A stretch of 64,000 bases of DNA from Epiperipatus broadwayi. Taxonomy: Eukaryota; Onychophora; Udeonychophora; Euonychophora; Peripatidae. Positions 35,524-47,268 of the stretch are shown one piece after another. The stretch's first letter is position 1; every line of letters starts with the position of its first letter. The stretch lies in contig JAQFVV010000027.1 of NCBI GenBank assembly GCA_028023455.1, positions 8,801,845-8,865,844 of the forward strand. Reading direction: 5' to 3'. The notes beneath the pieces were generated by a model. The model was not told where the DNA came from and searched no databases. It saw only the letters and a program-made list of their open reading frames with translations. A program made the position numbers and the translations under genes.

Positions 35524-38239
35524 CCGTAACTACTCCCATATATGTATTGAGAAGGTTAAAACATGTCTTAATGTGAGGCTACTATCAACTTCAAGAAATG
35601 TAGTTCCTAGGAGAGGACAATTTGCTAAAATCTAGCAGAATTTGAAATGTAGCCTGTTACTTGTCAAGTTGAAGAATAAGTTAAGCGTTACTTAGTATTA
35701 CATGCAATAATTAAAGCCTAACCCTACAAAGAAAATCTTCAAATCAACTGGAAGTTAATCAACTATAAAGATGACTATATATTGAAAAAAATTGCGAGTG
35801 AAAACCTTAATCAATTTTTAAAGTTAAAAAAAAAACTGATCAACTAAGGAACTGCAGAATGGTGTCCTTTTTTATTGTAGATGGCACAGTCTTTGAATGA
35901 AAATGCAATTATTTGTAATTTTTTTAGTTACAAACATATAAGCCTCCCCCCCCCCCTATTCATTTTCCCTCTCTACAATGAAATTGTTACATTATTAGGT
36001 AAACAAATTTGTCTCATCATCAAATATTGCCAAGGCATTAATAGAATAGATAATAATTCCATGACTACCTGTGGTAGATAATAATGAAATTAATTAAGAT
36101 CAATATTTAAGGATATGTCAAAAATATAACTGAACATATATAATTATATATGTGGTATGTTTATATATGGTATTCTTTATAATTTCTATTATTTACTTTA
36201 ATAAATATAGTATTGATTAGTTAACCTAGACTGTTCTCATTTTAATCTTATTCTCGCATAGATAAGTTTATTTTCTAACATGTTTAGTTAAGTAATAGTA
36301 GTTGACGGGTATGACATCGTTTTTAGTGCCTATGCTTTCTGCAAGTTAAAACCAGAAGCTGTAATAGTGAAAACTAATAGAAATGTGGAAAAATTCAAAT
36401 TAAGGTCTGGAAGATAGTTCTTTCATCAGAAGATGGATTATGTTATCACGATCTTTACCATGGATCAATTCAAATAAAATATCTTTTATATATGTCTTTG
36501 TTTCTGTACTTTAGAGTTACTTGATATATCTGGAAAGGGGCAAATATTCTGAAAAAAGTATACTGAAAAAATATGTAGTACAAATTACACAATTAGATCA
36601 CTAGAAATCTAGTTGTGTAATATGATATATTTTAATTATTAATAATTATTTTGACATTAGCAAAAGGATTAAATATATCTATGTACACATTTATATTTAC
36701 TGAATTAAGAAATGGAAAATACATATTTATGAGTATTATTAGTTAACTGAAATGCATAAAACTGATAGGTCTATGGCTGTTTCTGATTTATATCAAACAC
36801 CACTTATCTAATACATTGAATGAGATCAGTTTAATAGTTTTATTCAAGTCACATCCCATTATAGTTGGCAAATCAATATATGGTTATTTCAAAGCTATCT
36901 TTTATCCTTACTGTGTGTACATACATTTAAATGATACAAATCAAGAGGTAATTTATTTCTTTTATTTTATCTTTCCCTCTTCCTGTTTCATGCATTCAGA
37001 ATTAAGTTTTTTTCATGTAATATCATTTTATAATGTTTATTTTATTTTTTTTATATAGAAGATTGTAAACATTGATATATAGTGTTACAATTTAAATTTT
37101 ACATGATTCAAAATAAACAAGCATTAGCAAAGAAAGAAGATATAGTAAAAAAGTATTTAATTATTGATAGATCATTTTAATAATCATGATATTTATAATT
37201 ATTTCAAAATTTTCAATTAAAAATAAGTTAAAATATATCATCACATAAAAGACTTATCCATTGATTAATATAATTATTTTGTTTTTCATATCTATAAATG
37301 ACTTTTAATGCTTCAAAAAAAAAAAAAAAAAATCTACAGTAACCATCATCAACAAATGATTCTATCTAAATCACTCTTAAATATTGTCAGTCACCTAATT
37401 TTTGTTTGTAAAACCTATTATTCATTTTATTATTTAACCAAGCAAAGAATATAGGTTTTTTTTTTTATAAAGTCACTAGCAATAAAATCTGTTAAGAGAG
37501 CCACTCCAGATGTTTCTATCTTACAGAACATGTAAATAAGCTTAGTTGAAATTATAACACACTTTGAAAGTAAATTTCATACCCCAGAAATATGAACAGT
37601 TTGAAATCTCAAATTGGGAGTTTTAGTGTTTAAAAGCTGTTCAAACTTAAATAATTAGCAATTGTTTCATAGAATGAACATTAATTTACTGCCAATATAT
37701 TTAGGGTGCAACTCATATTTTAGGACTACTGTCATTTTAATGTTAAAGTGTACTAATGATTTGATAAACAATCTGTGTCTACAAATAATGGTGTATGCTG
37801 ACTCCTAATTTCAACATAACCCTTAAAATATCATTATTAAAAATAAATACGATATTTTTTCAAGATTTTTCTATCTATACAAAGACTTGACAATTCATGT
37901 CACAAACAAAAACTAACAGAAGGTCATTCAAAATTACAGAACTAATGGCAGTACTGTTCCTATAAGCAGCTCAATTAAAGTCCCTTTCCCTAAAGTCAGA
38001 CAAAAATTAGAAGCCTGTGAACTTTCTGAATGTAATGTCGCGCATAAGCACAGATAAAAGTACAACAGGTCTACAGCCACATTTGTGGCACAAGTATGGG
38101 GACTAAAAGGATTGCCCAAATAATAGCCATTTGTCAAGTAAAATTCCAATTTTAAATCTATTACCCCATGCAAAATTGCTATTAAGGAAAACTGGTCTGC
38201 TAAATTTGTGTGTCACACATGGTTTAAGACTTTGCACAT
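35524..38239. other. A/T-rich sequence without recognisable genes
   Basis: No coding motif was recognised. Visible are a C-run at about 35947 and an A-run at 37315-37331. The relatively balanced stretch 37930-38230 is open on the minus strand for 79 codons but shows no motif. It borders the 3' end of the RTE copy and may be its 3' untranslated region. Confidence 0.45.
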
Positions 38240-40960
38240 TTTATCGATTCATTGTAGAATGAAAGTCCAAATTGGATCCAGTTTCTGTAATCCATAGCCT
38301 CTACACACCATAGCAGCAAACTTCCATATTTCATTCAATCATCGTACATATGGTCTCTTTTTAGGTCTTTGTAATTCTCTTGGGATACAATTTAAACCAC
38401 CGACAACATCTCTTCTAACAATATATCCAGCACAGCTCCATTTAAACTTAATTCTTATAAGGATGTCAGTGATACCTGTTTTTTTTTTCTCATCCATGTA
38501 TTTTGTTTCAAATCTCCTCTTGATATTTTACACCCAACTTTTCATATTTCGTTAAGAAGTCTTGAAGTCTCTGTACAGATCTACTGTTAAGATCCCTAAG
38601 TAAGACCTAGTAAAATGTATATTAAACAATTTCCTTTTCAAGCACAGAGACATATATTTAATATTTATGATTAATTTCATCCGCTATTTTTTTTATCTAA
38701 ATTAATAATCTGACTACAGTATTTATGTTATTAACTTCTAATTCATGATATATCAGTTTTTATTTTCTTTTGAGAAAATCATTGAATATTACTTTAGTTT
38801 TCTTAGCATTTATCTTTAGTTCTATTTTCTTACTTTTTTTTGAGACAACTCTTGCAAAATTTTCTGAAGCTCTGAAGCATTATTTACAAAAACAAACACA
38901 TCTGTAAAATCTAGATGGCTTTTAAAAAAAAATCCATTTATTTCTACTCCTTTAGCACCCCCATTTTTAATTCATAAAATACTTCTTGTAAAATGTCTGT
39001 AAAAAGTTTTTGAGATGTAAATCACCCTGTTGTATACTTTTATCAATAATGTTAATATTCTTAGTACGACCATGCAATCAAATCACTGCTGCAGCATTTT
39101 GATAACTATTCTTCACAATATGACAATAATATCCAGATCTATATACCTTTAGTCAAAGTAGAAATGCTTATGGAATCAAAATATCCTTTTATAATCCATA
39201 AATCGAAAGTAGAATGACAACGCATTTTTATTGCTTTTTTCTATAACTTCTCTCAATATTTGAATGTGATCTTTAATGCTAAACCCACATTTACATTCAG
39301 CTTATTCTTTTGGTTGGTTAGAACCCAAAGTTTGTTGAAGACAAATTACAATTATCTTAATAAAGATTTCCATAGTTTTCTGGAATTTTCCCCTTTTTCG
39401 TAGATTTGATTGCAGATTTCACTTCATTTAAAATGCTTGCCAATTCGGATGATATAACTATATAGAATATGTTGATTATTTGTTCTTTATTATTATATAA
39501 TCCTTTACAAGATTCTTGCACATATTTAAGATATCACTCCTCTTTTTAATAATAGTTTCATTTTTTATTCTTATTGCTGAAACACTTTCTTTCGACACCA
39601 TGAGGTTTGACACTTCAGAGATTATTATTCTCTTCTATAGCTTTCCTTACCAATTCATAATTATTTTCTTAAGTCATTAATAACATTTTTTCATATTTCA
39701 TAAACCTCTAGTCAGCTAATTCTTCTTACTGAATCATTTTTAAAAATTTTTTTATTCATTCTTTGCTTCATACATTCATTGTCTTGTGTTAATAAAAAAT
39801 TTATTACTATTGCTGCTTTTTTGTATCAGCTATCATTTTATTAATTTCAATCAAATGTGAAATATCAAAATCTGTTAATAGTCTAAAGACAATGTGCAAG
39901 TTCTAATTTAAATTCACTGAAATATTTTTAAAGGTTGAAATATCAATGGTTAATACTGTCTTTTTTGATAGTTTCATTTCTAATCTTCCATTAAACTATC
40001 TTAAATCTTACTAATTGTTGCTTATTTGGCTGTGGTGAATCTATTAAGAACATAACAATCTTGACAACTACATATTTTCTGTTAATCAAAATATAACCCA
40101 ATTCTGCTGTTCCTTCATTTGGTAATTTCAAAGTCCATTTTCATTTAATTTTCTCAAAGAAAGCATTCATAAGATATAATATTCCTGTAATTTTCATTAT
40201 ACTACTCTACAAGCTATAGACTAGTTTCTATCCACTTTTAATATGTTGTAGAGGAATATACTCATAAACACGTGACTAAAGATGTGAAAAAGATGCATGA
40301 TCCCCAAGATTTCATGCTGAACCAGCCTCATCACCATTCCCTATCTTGCATGAGAGTGGTGTAATGAAAATTATACTTCAGAAATAATATTTATTACATG
40401 GATAATCTCTAGTCTAATGAATGACTAATAAAAATTATTAACATTCGTAATATAGGTTTTCTTTTCCGCAAAGTTCACAAGTCTATATCTTCTATCATTT
40501 CTGTGACCTCAATCAAATTTACTCAGAGCATATTCTTTTATTGTTTATTAATTTGAGAATTAAGATCTCCCATGACAATAAAAGCATATTGAGCATCCAT
40601 AAAAATATCTACATTTTCATCATAATAAAACTATAAACCTGAATTATATGTATGATATGTTGCATTAATTTGAATAACTAACCTTGCCACAGTCTGACAT
40701 ATCATCAATTTCCACAATGTTATTCTTTTTCTTTTTATTTATAATGAATCCCACTTCATTTGTATTTCCAATGTGTATCTTTGTAATAAGTACATATTTA
40801 CTTTTTAAATCTTATCTTCTTTCTAACTTCACAAAACCTGATAAGATCCATTTAATATTAGTCAGTTCTTTAACTTCTAGTCTTTCCTCACTTGAAAATG
40901 ATCAGCAGTTGTAAGTACCTAAATAAATGGCCACTATCAAGCAGTAATCTAGGTTCACAA
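38240..40960 (-). pseudogene. Near full-length but dead RTE-type non-LTR retrotransposon
   Basis: Read on the minus strand, the endonuclease domain comes first. At about 40900-40720 is EERLEVKELTNIKW and then NEVGFIINK. At 40580-40542 is MGDLNSQINKQ, the GDFNAxxG catalytic region. The reverse transcriptase follows. A GDLHL-type segment lies near 39030, and at about 38914-38870 is LDFTDVFVFVNNASELQ, where FTDV replaces the FADD catalytic box. The C-terminal region at 38480-38330 keeps GVTDILIRIKFKW and QRPKKRPYV. The layout, endonuclease then RT then the VTDxxxRIKxxKWxxAGHxxRR tail, is that of RTE clade elements. The same family occurs at 50.8-56 kb on the plus strand. Stops and frameshifts are frequent. 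Confidence 0.82.
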
Positions 40961-41546
40961 TCAGAGATTCTTTTGGAAATAAGGGTTTTGTCTATCATGA
41001 CTGTAAATATCTCTAAAAAAAATGACATTCACAAGGACATTTACTATTCCTTCATGAAAACTTAACTGATATTTCAATTAAGAAGTATCAGATAAGTGAA
41101 AAGAAAAATTGTGATATTTCTTGATCTTAGAGATAAAAAAAACCAAAAAAACTTATATTGCTGATTGAAGCATGTTTGTAAGCAGTCCATTCATATTTGA
41201 TAGTCATATAAATAATGAACAGCTGCAGTGACAAAACGGTATAGAGTGGACATTAGGAATTTGCCTGGCTTGGTTCCTTTACAACTCAAATAGAATCAAA
41301 GCATTTGTTTTTAATTCACAAGCAAACTCCTTTCAGCGGCTATAATTTATATATATCTACATTTTTTTAAAAAGTTTTAAATCAAAATTGCTATGTGTGT
41401 TCAGAAATGTGAAAGCATACAAACCCACTGTCACCCTAAAAATCTCATAAGGATCAGGATACAAGATATTTTATGTAAAAAAATACTGCTAATATTAGAA
41501 ATAGTGCCTAATAAAAACATCATATAACAAAATATTCTTGGAAGAT
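40961..41546. other. Sequence between RTE copy and foldback
   Basis: No independent gene is recognised. The first part may be the 5' untranslated region of the RTE element. Confidence 0.4.
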
Positions 41547-41598
41547 AAACCACTAAACATCACATGATCACCATTTCTATACTAGCACATAATTGTTG

Positions 41599-41998
41599 TA
41601 AACAAAGGCAAAACTCTCCATAAAGTAGTGCCACCCTGTGCCAAACAGAGTAATCAATGGATGCCAGAAGGCTTGTGCATAAAATCCCTATCTAGTGCCT
41701 ACTCATCCAATATCCCCAGACTAGTTTCTGGCTTGTGGCCATCATCAGTGAGGAGCCTTGGATCTGAGAGCACTGCACCTAGATATTAGGATCTAATGCA
41801 ACCCTCCAGCAGCCACCTTTTAACTCTACTTTACTACAAAACTATGAGAATGAAATTGAAAACATTGTTAATATCTTCAATCTAAGCTCAATAGCTTATA
41901 TAGTCATATGGGTCTGAACTCAATTCAACATCCATACATTTTGGTGTCTTTGGCTCTTAAACAACCATAGCCGCCACTATCCTATTAGGCAGGATTGG
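41599..41998 (+). repeat. Left arm of the 42 kb foldback
   Basis: It starts TAAACAAAGGCAAAACTCTCC and ends CCTATTAGGCAGGATTGG. It pairs with 42207-42601. Confidence 0.9.
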
Positions 41999-42063
41999 TG
42001 TTAAACCACTAAACATCACATGATCACCATTTCTATACTAGCACATAATTGTTGTAAACAAAG

Positions 42064-42601
42064 GCCACAAGCCAGAAACTAGTCTGGAGATATTGGATGA
42101 GTAGGCCCTAGATAGGATTTTATGCACAAGCCTTCTGGCATCCATTGATTACTCTGTTTGGCACAGGGTGGCACTACTTTATGGAGAGTTTTGCCTTTGT
42201 TTACAACCAATTCTGCCTAATAGGATAGTGGTGGCTATGGTTGTTTAAGAGCCAAAGACACCAAAATGTATGGATGCTGAATTGAGTTCAGACCCATATG
42301 ACTATATAAGCTATTGAGCTTAGATTGAAGACATTAACAATGTTTTCAATTTCATTCTCATAGTTTTGTAGTAGAGTTAAAAGGTGGCTCCTGGAGGGTT
42401 GCATTAGATCCTAAGATCTAGGTGCAGTGCTCTCAGATCCAAGACTCCTCACTGATGATGGCCACAAGCCAGAAACTAGTCTGGGGATATTGGATGAGTA
42501 GGCACTAGATAGGGATTTTATGCACAAGCCTTCTGGCATCCATTGATTACTCTGTTTGGCACAGGGTGGCACTACTTTATGGAGAGTTTTGCCTTTGTTT
42601 A
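42064..42601 (-). repeat. Partial and complete right arms of the 42 kb foldback
   Basis: 42064-42206 repeats the outer 140 bases of the arm (from CCACAAGCCAGAAACTAGTCTGG to GCCTTTGTTTACAA). 42207-42601 is the complete right arm, ending TTTTGCCTTTGTTTA. Confidence 0.9.
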
Positions 42602-43569
42602 TACTTGGAAGATCATATTATTTAGTAACTGGATTCTATAGGAAGTCGAAGTTCAAAGCTTTTTTTAATTTGTATACAATTTACATTATAAATATATATG
42701 GGATATACATACTTATGAATTATAAAATTAACATACAAAGAAAATCTTATTAAAAAGAAGTTTTGTAAAAAAATAATAATTTTTGCAACAAAAAAGATTA
42801 AAAAAAATTTAGTAGCATAAGCATTGTATTATACCTATACACAAAATTAATCCTAAATAAAAATTCAGTGATGATAAATATCTGATAGAATTATTCTATA
42901 TATCTATTTAAAAGCAACAATAGAAAAGTATTTATTTACTTTAGAAACACATATACATTATATGGTATACCAATATATTTACAAATTGTTGCAAATAATC
43001 CTTTTTCAATAAAGATAAACTTTACTAATTTCTTATCACAAAGAAAAAAAACTCCAGACTTTAAATAAAACTAGGCCAAATGACAAGTATTTTCATTTGT
43101 TTAATTACAGATTAATAATATCATGTTTTCTGCCTCAAAGGCAATCAGATATTCAATGACACCTGATGAAACGAACATTTTAAATAGTAATGTTTAATTC
43201 AATAATAGTAGTATTAATATTTGAACTTCAAAAAAAAAATGTCTTTAAAATTAAGTTTACAATATTATAAAACTAGAAAACAACAACAAAAAAGGAACTA
43301 TTTGTACTGATATAACACATGGAACTACAACTAATCATGCATCTTGATTGATTAAAATATTTCCAACTAGCATATCCAATTAAGTTTGTTAATCATGTTT
43401 CAAATGAAATCATGAGGAATGTTTTTGCAAAAATCTATTGTAGTCTATGTCTGTTATATATACTGTTAAAACTTATAATGGACATGGTACAATGGTTGAA
43501 AGGCAGACTGCTGCATAAGTTCCATGGATTTTACCCAACTGTTACTAAAAACTACTTACACATTATACC
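42602..43569. other. A/T-rich sequence without recognisable genes
   Basis: Nothing supportable was found on either strand. Confidence 0.5.
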
Positions 43570-43940
43570 ACCGAGCAATAAAGATTACTTTTAGCCCACC
43601 TGGAGGATGCAGTGGTAGTGGCAAACTGGAGTTTAAGGTACAAAGATTTCACCTAGCTCTGTTAATTCTGTAGCTCAAACTTCTTATAAACTTTCGAATA
43701 ATAAAAGCAAATATTCCTATTATTTGTGGGCATTATCTGGCTTTTGAGTTTCATCTTAAGAACTACTACCGAGTAGTAAAGATTGCTTTTAGTCTCCCGT
43801 ATGATTGATGCAATGGCAGTTTGGAGTTTAAGATGCAAAGATTTCACCTAGCTGTTAATTCTGCAGTTCAAACTTACTAATAATTCCTGAACAAAAGTCA
43901 TTCAAATATTCATTTTATTTATGATCACTTATCTGGCATT
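43570..43940 (+). repeat. Diverged tandem duplication, period about 198 bp
   Basis: Unit 1 starts at ACCGAGCAATAAAGATTAC (43570) and unit 2 at ACCGAGTAGTAAAGATTGC (43768). Both contain a GGAGTTTAAG(G/A)T word, CAAAGATTTCACCTAGCT, a GTTAATTCTG word and a TTATCTGGC word in the same order. No coding frame is conserved between the copies. It may be two copies of an old SINE-like unit. Confidence 0.75.
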
Positions 43941-44340
43941 GAGTATTGTTTACTTTGCTTATAATACCTTGCTAACACTGGTAACTAAATACCATATAAA
44001 ATAAGCAACATGGGTAATCAGCCAGTCTAGACTGCATTTTGGAAGCATTAACTTTGCCATAACCTGAGTCATGTCATTTTAGCATCTGCCTAATTACACG
44101 TGATTAATCAAGGCAGTTATATAATTAAATTACGCAATTTTTCTTTATGCTAAAATATTGGACCTATCTACAGTTAATTATATCTTTGTTTAATTTTTAT
44201 ACAGGATGTAATACTTACATATATAACAGAATGGATACAATCATGACAGCTGACTGAATTTATAGTGTTGAAATCAAAACTATAATCTCTCTTCACTATC
44301 TCTTGCAAGGAAAAAAAAACATTCATAAAAAAATTGTATC
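43941..44340. other. Sequence upstream of the gag remnant
   Basis: No gene is recognised. It may contain the leader of the gypsy remnant that follows, but no LTR was seen. Confidence 0.4.
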
Positions 44341-45000
44341 ATGGCAAAAATTGGATCCTTTGAAACATTTGAACCAGGTTGTCTAAAACTTGGTTATACA
44401 TCTAAACAGATTAAAATTCTAAAGCTTACTTAAATCAAAAGAAATACGAGTGTATAACATTAATGAGTATAGATCAACAAGTTATGATATTTTATAACCT
44501 TAAGCAGCTTTCGAATCCTATACAAGAACTCATTTTTGAGTTGCCTACAGATCAAACTCTCTCAAAAATTGTACTAATTACACAAATGTTCAATTTGAAT
44601 CTGTACAAGCAAGAAAACAAAGGAAAAAAAATGGATTACATTGAAGCACTTCAAAAATTGGCATTGACTTGCATCTTCAAAGTATTGCTAAAGATGCTTT
44701 AAGAGACCATTTTATCCACGGCATAAAGACAGCTACCTGTATTCACTAAAGCATCAATGGCAGATTATTAAAATAATGTACAGCAGTAGATTATTTTAAA
44801 ATGAATGGACATACTAATAAATTTGCTTCACAAACTAAACCTTCATTGCATAAAAGGTAGAACTGAAATCTGTAAATACCAAGAGGATAAAATATAGCTC
44901 AAAGGCATTTTCATAAAATTTGCTGATAGTTATCATATTGGTCACAATAAAGTAGACTGTTTCACAGTAAAATACAACTACAACAACAATCTGACATCAT
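44341..45000 (+). pseudogene. Ty3/gypsy gag remnant
   Basis: MAKIGSFETFEPG at 44341 is the usual start of arthropod gypsy Gag proteins. After a frameshift, the open frame 44463-44702 gives YNLKQLSNPIQELIFELP and KKMDYIEALQKLALTCIF, the xxDYxxxLxxLAxxCxF block of the family. It then continues out of frame with RDHFIHGIKT, matching the LRDRFVxGI word. A decayed zinc knuckle (SYHIGHNKVDC, first Cys lost) lies near 44930. I found no protease, reverse transcriptase or integrase downstream and no flanking LTRs, so only a fragment of the element remains. Confidence 0.72.
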
Positions 45001-45897
45001 AAAAGAGTGTATTAGATTTTAAGACTACTTAATTAACTAACCACCATTTTAAATCATCAATCAAAAAAAAATTAGATATCAATTCGATTCCTATCATCCA
45101 AATTGAGATTATCTATTGCAAACAAGGAATTTGATTATGCATAAGCAGACACCATTAAAAAATGATACAAACTGTAATAAAATAATTACAGATTATCAAG
45201 ATAATCATAATTATTATTCCTAGTGAAAACTACAAAAAAAAAATCTCGCAAAAATGACAATTTAATGGAAAATGATTGGGATACATAGGCTTGAATGAAT
45301 AGTCTGAAATTATAAATTAAAGACAAATAATTCCTAGGTGTTTCTGATAGAAAATTGGAATAGAACGCATGGATTACCAATTCACTTGCAGATTGTTGAT
45401 CAATAGTCCTTAATACTATAAATCTAAAGTACACAATTATTTATAATGTCTGCAGTACAAAACATCTCAGCTAAAAAAAAAAAATCAGCCATTGGCCAAA
45501 ATTTAATGACTTATGTACTCTTACTTCCGTCAGTTTAATGGATTTACATTAATAATCATGTATCTTTAAAGTATGGACTGTGATATTTGGTTTAAATTTA
45601 TATAGCATTTTATATGCAAATATTACACAATATAATGTTAACGTTTTCAAAATCAACAATGTGCACAATTATAAACCAATAAATATAACACACACACTGA
45701 TAAAAATATGTTTTGATCCACATCAATGTACTTAATTATAGAAAACCATTATTTAAGATGTAGCAGAAGTATGACCGATTTTATCTGGCCCATAAAATTT
45801 TATACAATTTGCTGATACATAAGCACTATAAAAATTTAAAAAACAATTGGAAAATATCAAAAGCTATAAATATTCTCAATATTTATTTTGTAAATTT
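45001..45897. other. A/T-rich sequence without recognisable genes
   Basis: No gypsy pol motif could be traced here. The minus-strand open frame at 45186-45434 shows no motif. Confidence 0.45.
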
Positions 45898-47260
45898 GGT
45901 ACTTTCCGATTTTGCTTCATGCCACCACTTGAGAGTACTTATTTCCAATAGTCAGAGATAACTATACAATTGTAGGGACTAATGTTTAATGAAAGTAAAT
46001 AAACCATATAGTTGTGACTTGTGTGAATTTTTAAATTTATTATATAAAAATACAACAAAATGATATGCTACGGCAAATCAGAATGCATTTCACAAATACA
46101 TGATTACTTGCTTGCTAAAATCAAAAGCTGCATTGATTGCCTTTTTATGCTTAAGATGTTGAGAATTTATGATCTACCGTCCACAGAACGTAAGGCAGTG
46201 GAATTTTTCCAAAGAAACCGTATCCTGCCCTCTCAAAAATTCTGCGCCGATGGCCACGATATGAAATTGTACTTTATTCGAACCCTGGAATAGCGATGTA
46301 ATTTTAAAATCTGCCAACACCATTTAGTGCTACGTAAAGATGTGGTTTAAAGGCTCTAAAATAACGTTTCTAACAGCCATCCAATTTATTTATTATTGGA
46401 GTAGAGATACCATGACAATTTAATGTATAAAACATGAATTGGATTTGTGCAAAGACATTATCGTTTCTTGGAACAGTTATCTAAGAGAAGTGTGCAAAGA
46501 AAGTTTATTGATTCGGTTATCATGCAAAATTGGAGGACCTGTAGAACCAATAAGGGAGATTACTCCCGCAACAGTGGTTATTCAGCGGTTTATGCAGGGA
46601 ACCAAAGAGTGATTTATTGTCAATGTTCCATGTCGGACAGCGTCCATTATACTTGAAGCTATTCAACAAAATATAGCACAAGGATCAACAATTTATTCTG
46701 ACCGTTGGAAGGCCTAATGCAGGATTTAAACATTTTAAAGTTAATCATAGTTATAATTTTTTGGATCCTTCTATTGGAGCCCAAAACATAGAAAGTCTTT
46801 GGGAGCTAGTTAAATTGCGCAATAAAAGACAGAGGGGAACCGCTCGCAAACACATGGATTACTATTTAGCTGAGTTCATGTGGCAGCGATTGCACCAAGA
46901 AGATTTGTCACAATTTTAGAAGCCATTAGCAAAACTATTAGAATACAAAATTTTCGTCTGTTTTACTTTCACTTTCAGTAAATACTCCCGATTACGCTGC
47001 ATACTACCAATTTGTTAGTAATTACGTATTTTATTTTTTTTATACTTTGATTAAATACCAAATTATTGTTTATTTCAATATATTACTTAGTACTTAAGCT
47101 TTTGTTTTTTACTTTGATTAAATATTAGAATACAAAATTGTTGTTTGGTGTTTTTTACTTGACTGTTATTAAACATTAGCCCCTGCAACTGTATAATTAT
47201 CTCTGACTATTGGAAATAAGTGCCTTCGAGTGGTGGCATGGGACAAAATCGGAAAGTACC
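45898..47260 (+). mobile_element. Merlin-type DNA transposon with 91-bp TIRs
   Basis: The left end GGTACTTTCCGATTTTG... (45898-45988) matches the reverse complement of the right end (47170-47260) over about 91 bp with few differences. Flanks are GTAAATTT (45890-45897) and GTAAATTC (47261-47268), a 7/8 match, consistent with the 8-9 bp duplications of Merlin elements. The element is 1363 bp long and encodes a broken Merlin/IS1016-like transposase. The good TIR match and near-perfect duplication suggest moderately recent insertion, although the gene has already lost its frame. Confidence 0.9.
46060..46919 (+). pseudogene. Merlin (IS1016/ISXO2-like) transposase, frameshifted
   Basis: The N-terminal frame at 46060-46293 has AVEFFQRNRILPSQKFCADG and then DMKLY, the usual start with its Cys pair reduced to one Cys. 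After a gap, KIGGPVEPI appears at about 46525 in one frame, followed by FIVNVPC. Then ILEAIQQNIAQGSTIYSDRW (near 46650-46710) is the SDxW block holding a catalytic Asp. After another frameshift, VNHSYNFLDPSIGAQNIESL at 46738-46797 and MDYYLAEFMWQRLHQEDLSQ follow, ending at a TAG at 46917-46919. The order and words match IS1016-family enzymes. The DES region with the first catalytic residues could not be read, and at least three frame changes are present, so the copy cannot make active enzyme. Confidence 0.85.
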
Positions 47261-47268
47261 GTAAATTC

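Larger units (their letters stand above)
41547..42601. mobile_element. Nested foldback element
   Basis: The main arms, 41599-41998 and 42207-42601, are about 395-400 bp and nearly identical inverted copies. Between them lie a 60-base direct copy of the left flank (AAACCACTAAACATC..., at 41547 and again at 42002) and an extra partial right arm (42064-42206). The element therefore contains three arm units, one of them truncated. There is no coding capacity. The truncated single-arm copy at 1039-1241 and a diverged one at 54506-54592 show the family is dispersed. The structure probably arose by insertion of one copy beside or into another, or by aberrant repair of a hairpin. Confidence 0.88.

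Noticed and set aside
37934-38173. Minus 79-codon frame beside the RTE copy
   Set aside because: No RTE motif and no other recognisable feature. It lies downstream of the C-terminal region and is probably 3' untranslated or unrelated sequence.
46060-46656. Two separate small genes
   Set aside because: Both frames are pieces of one Merlin transposase lying between matching TIRs.
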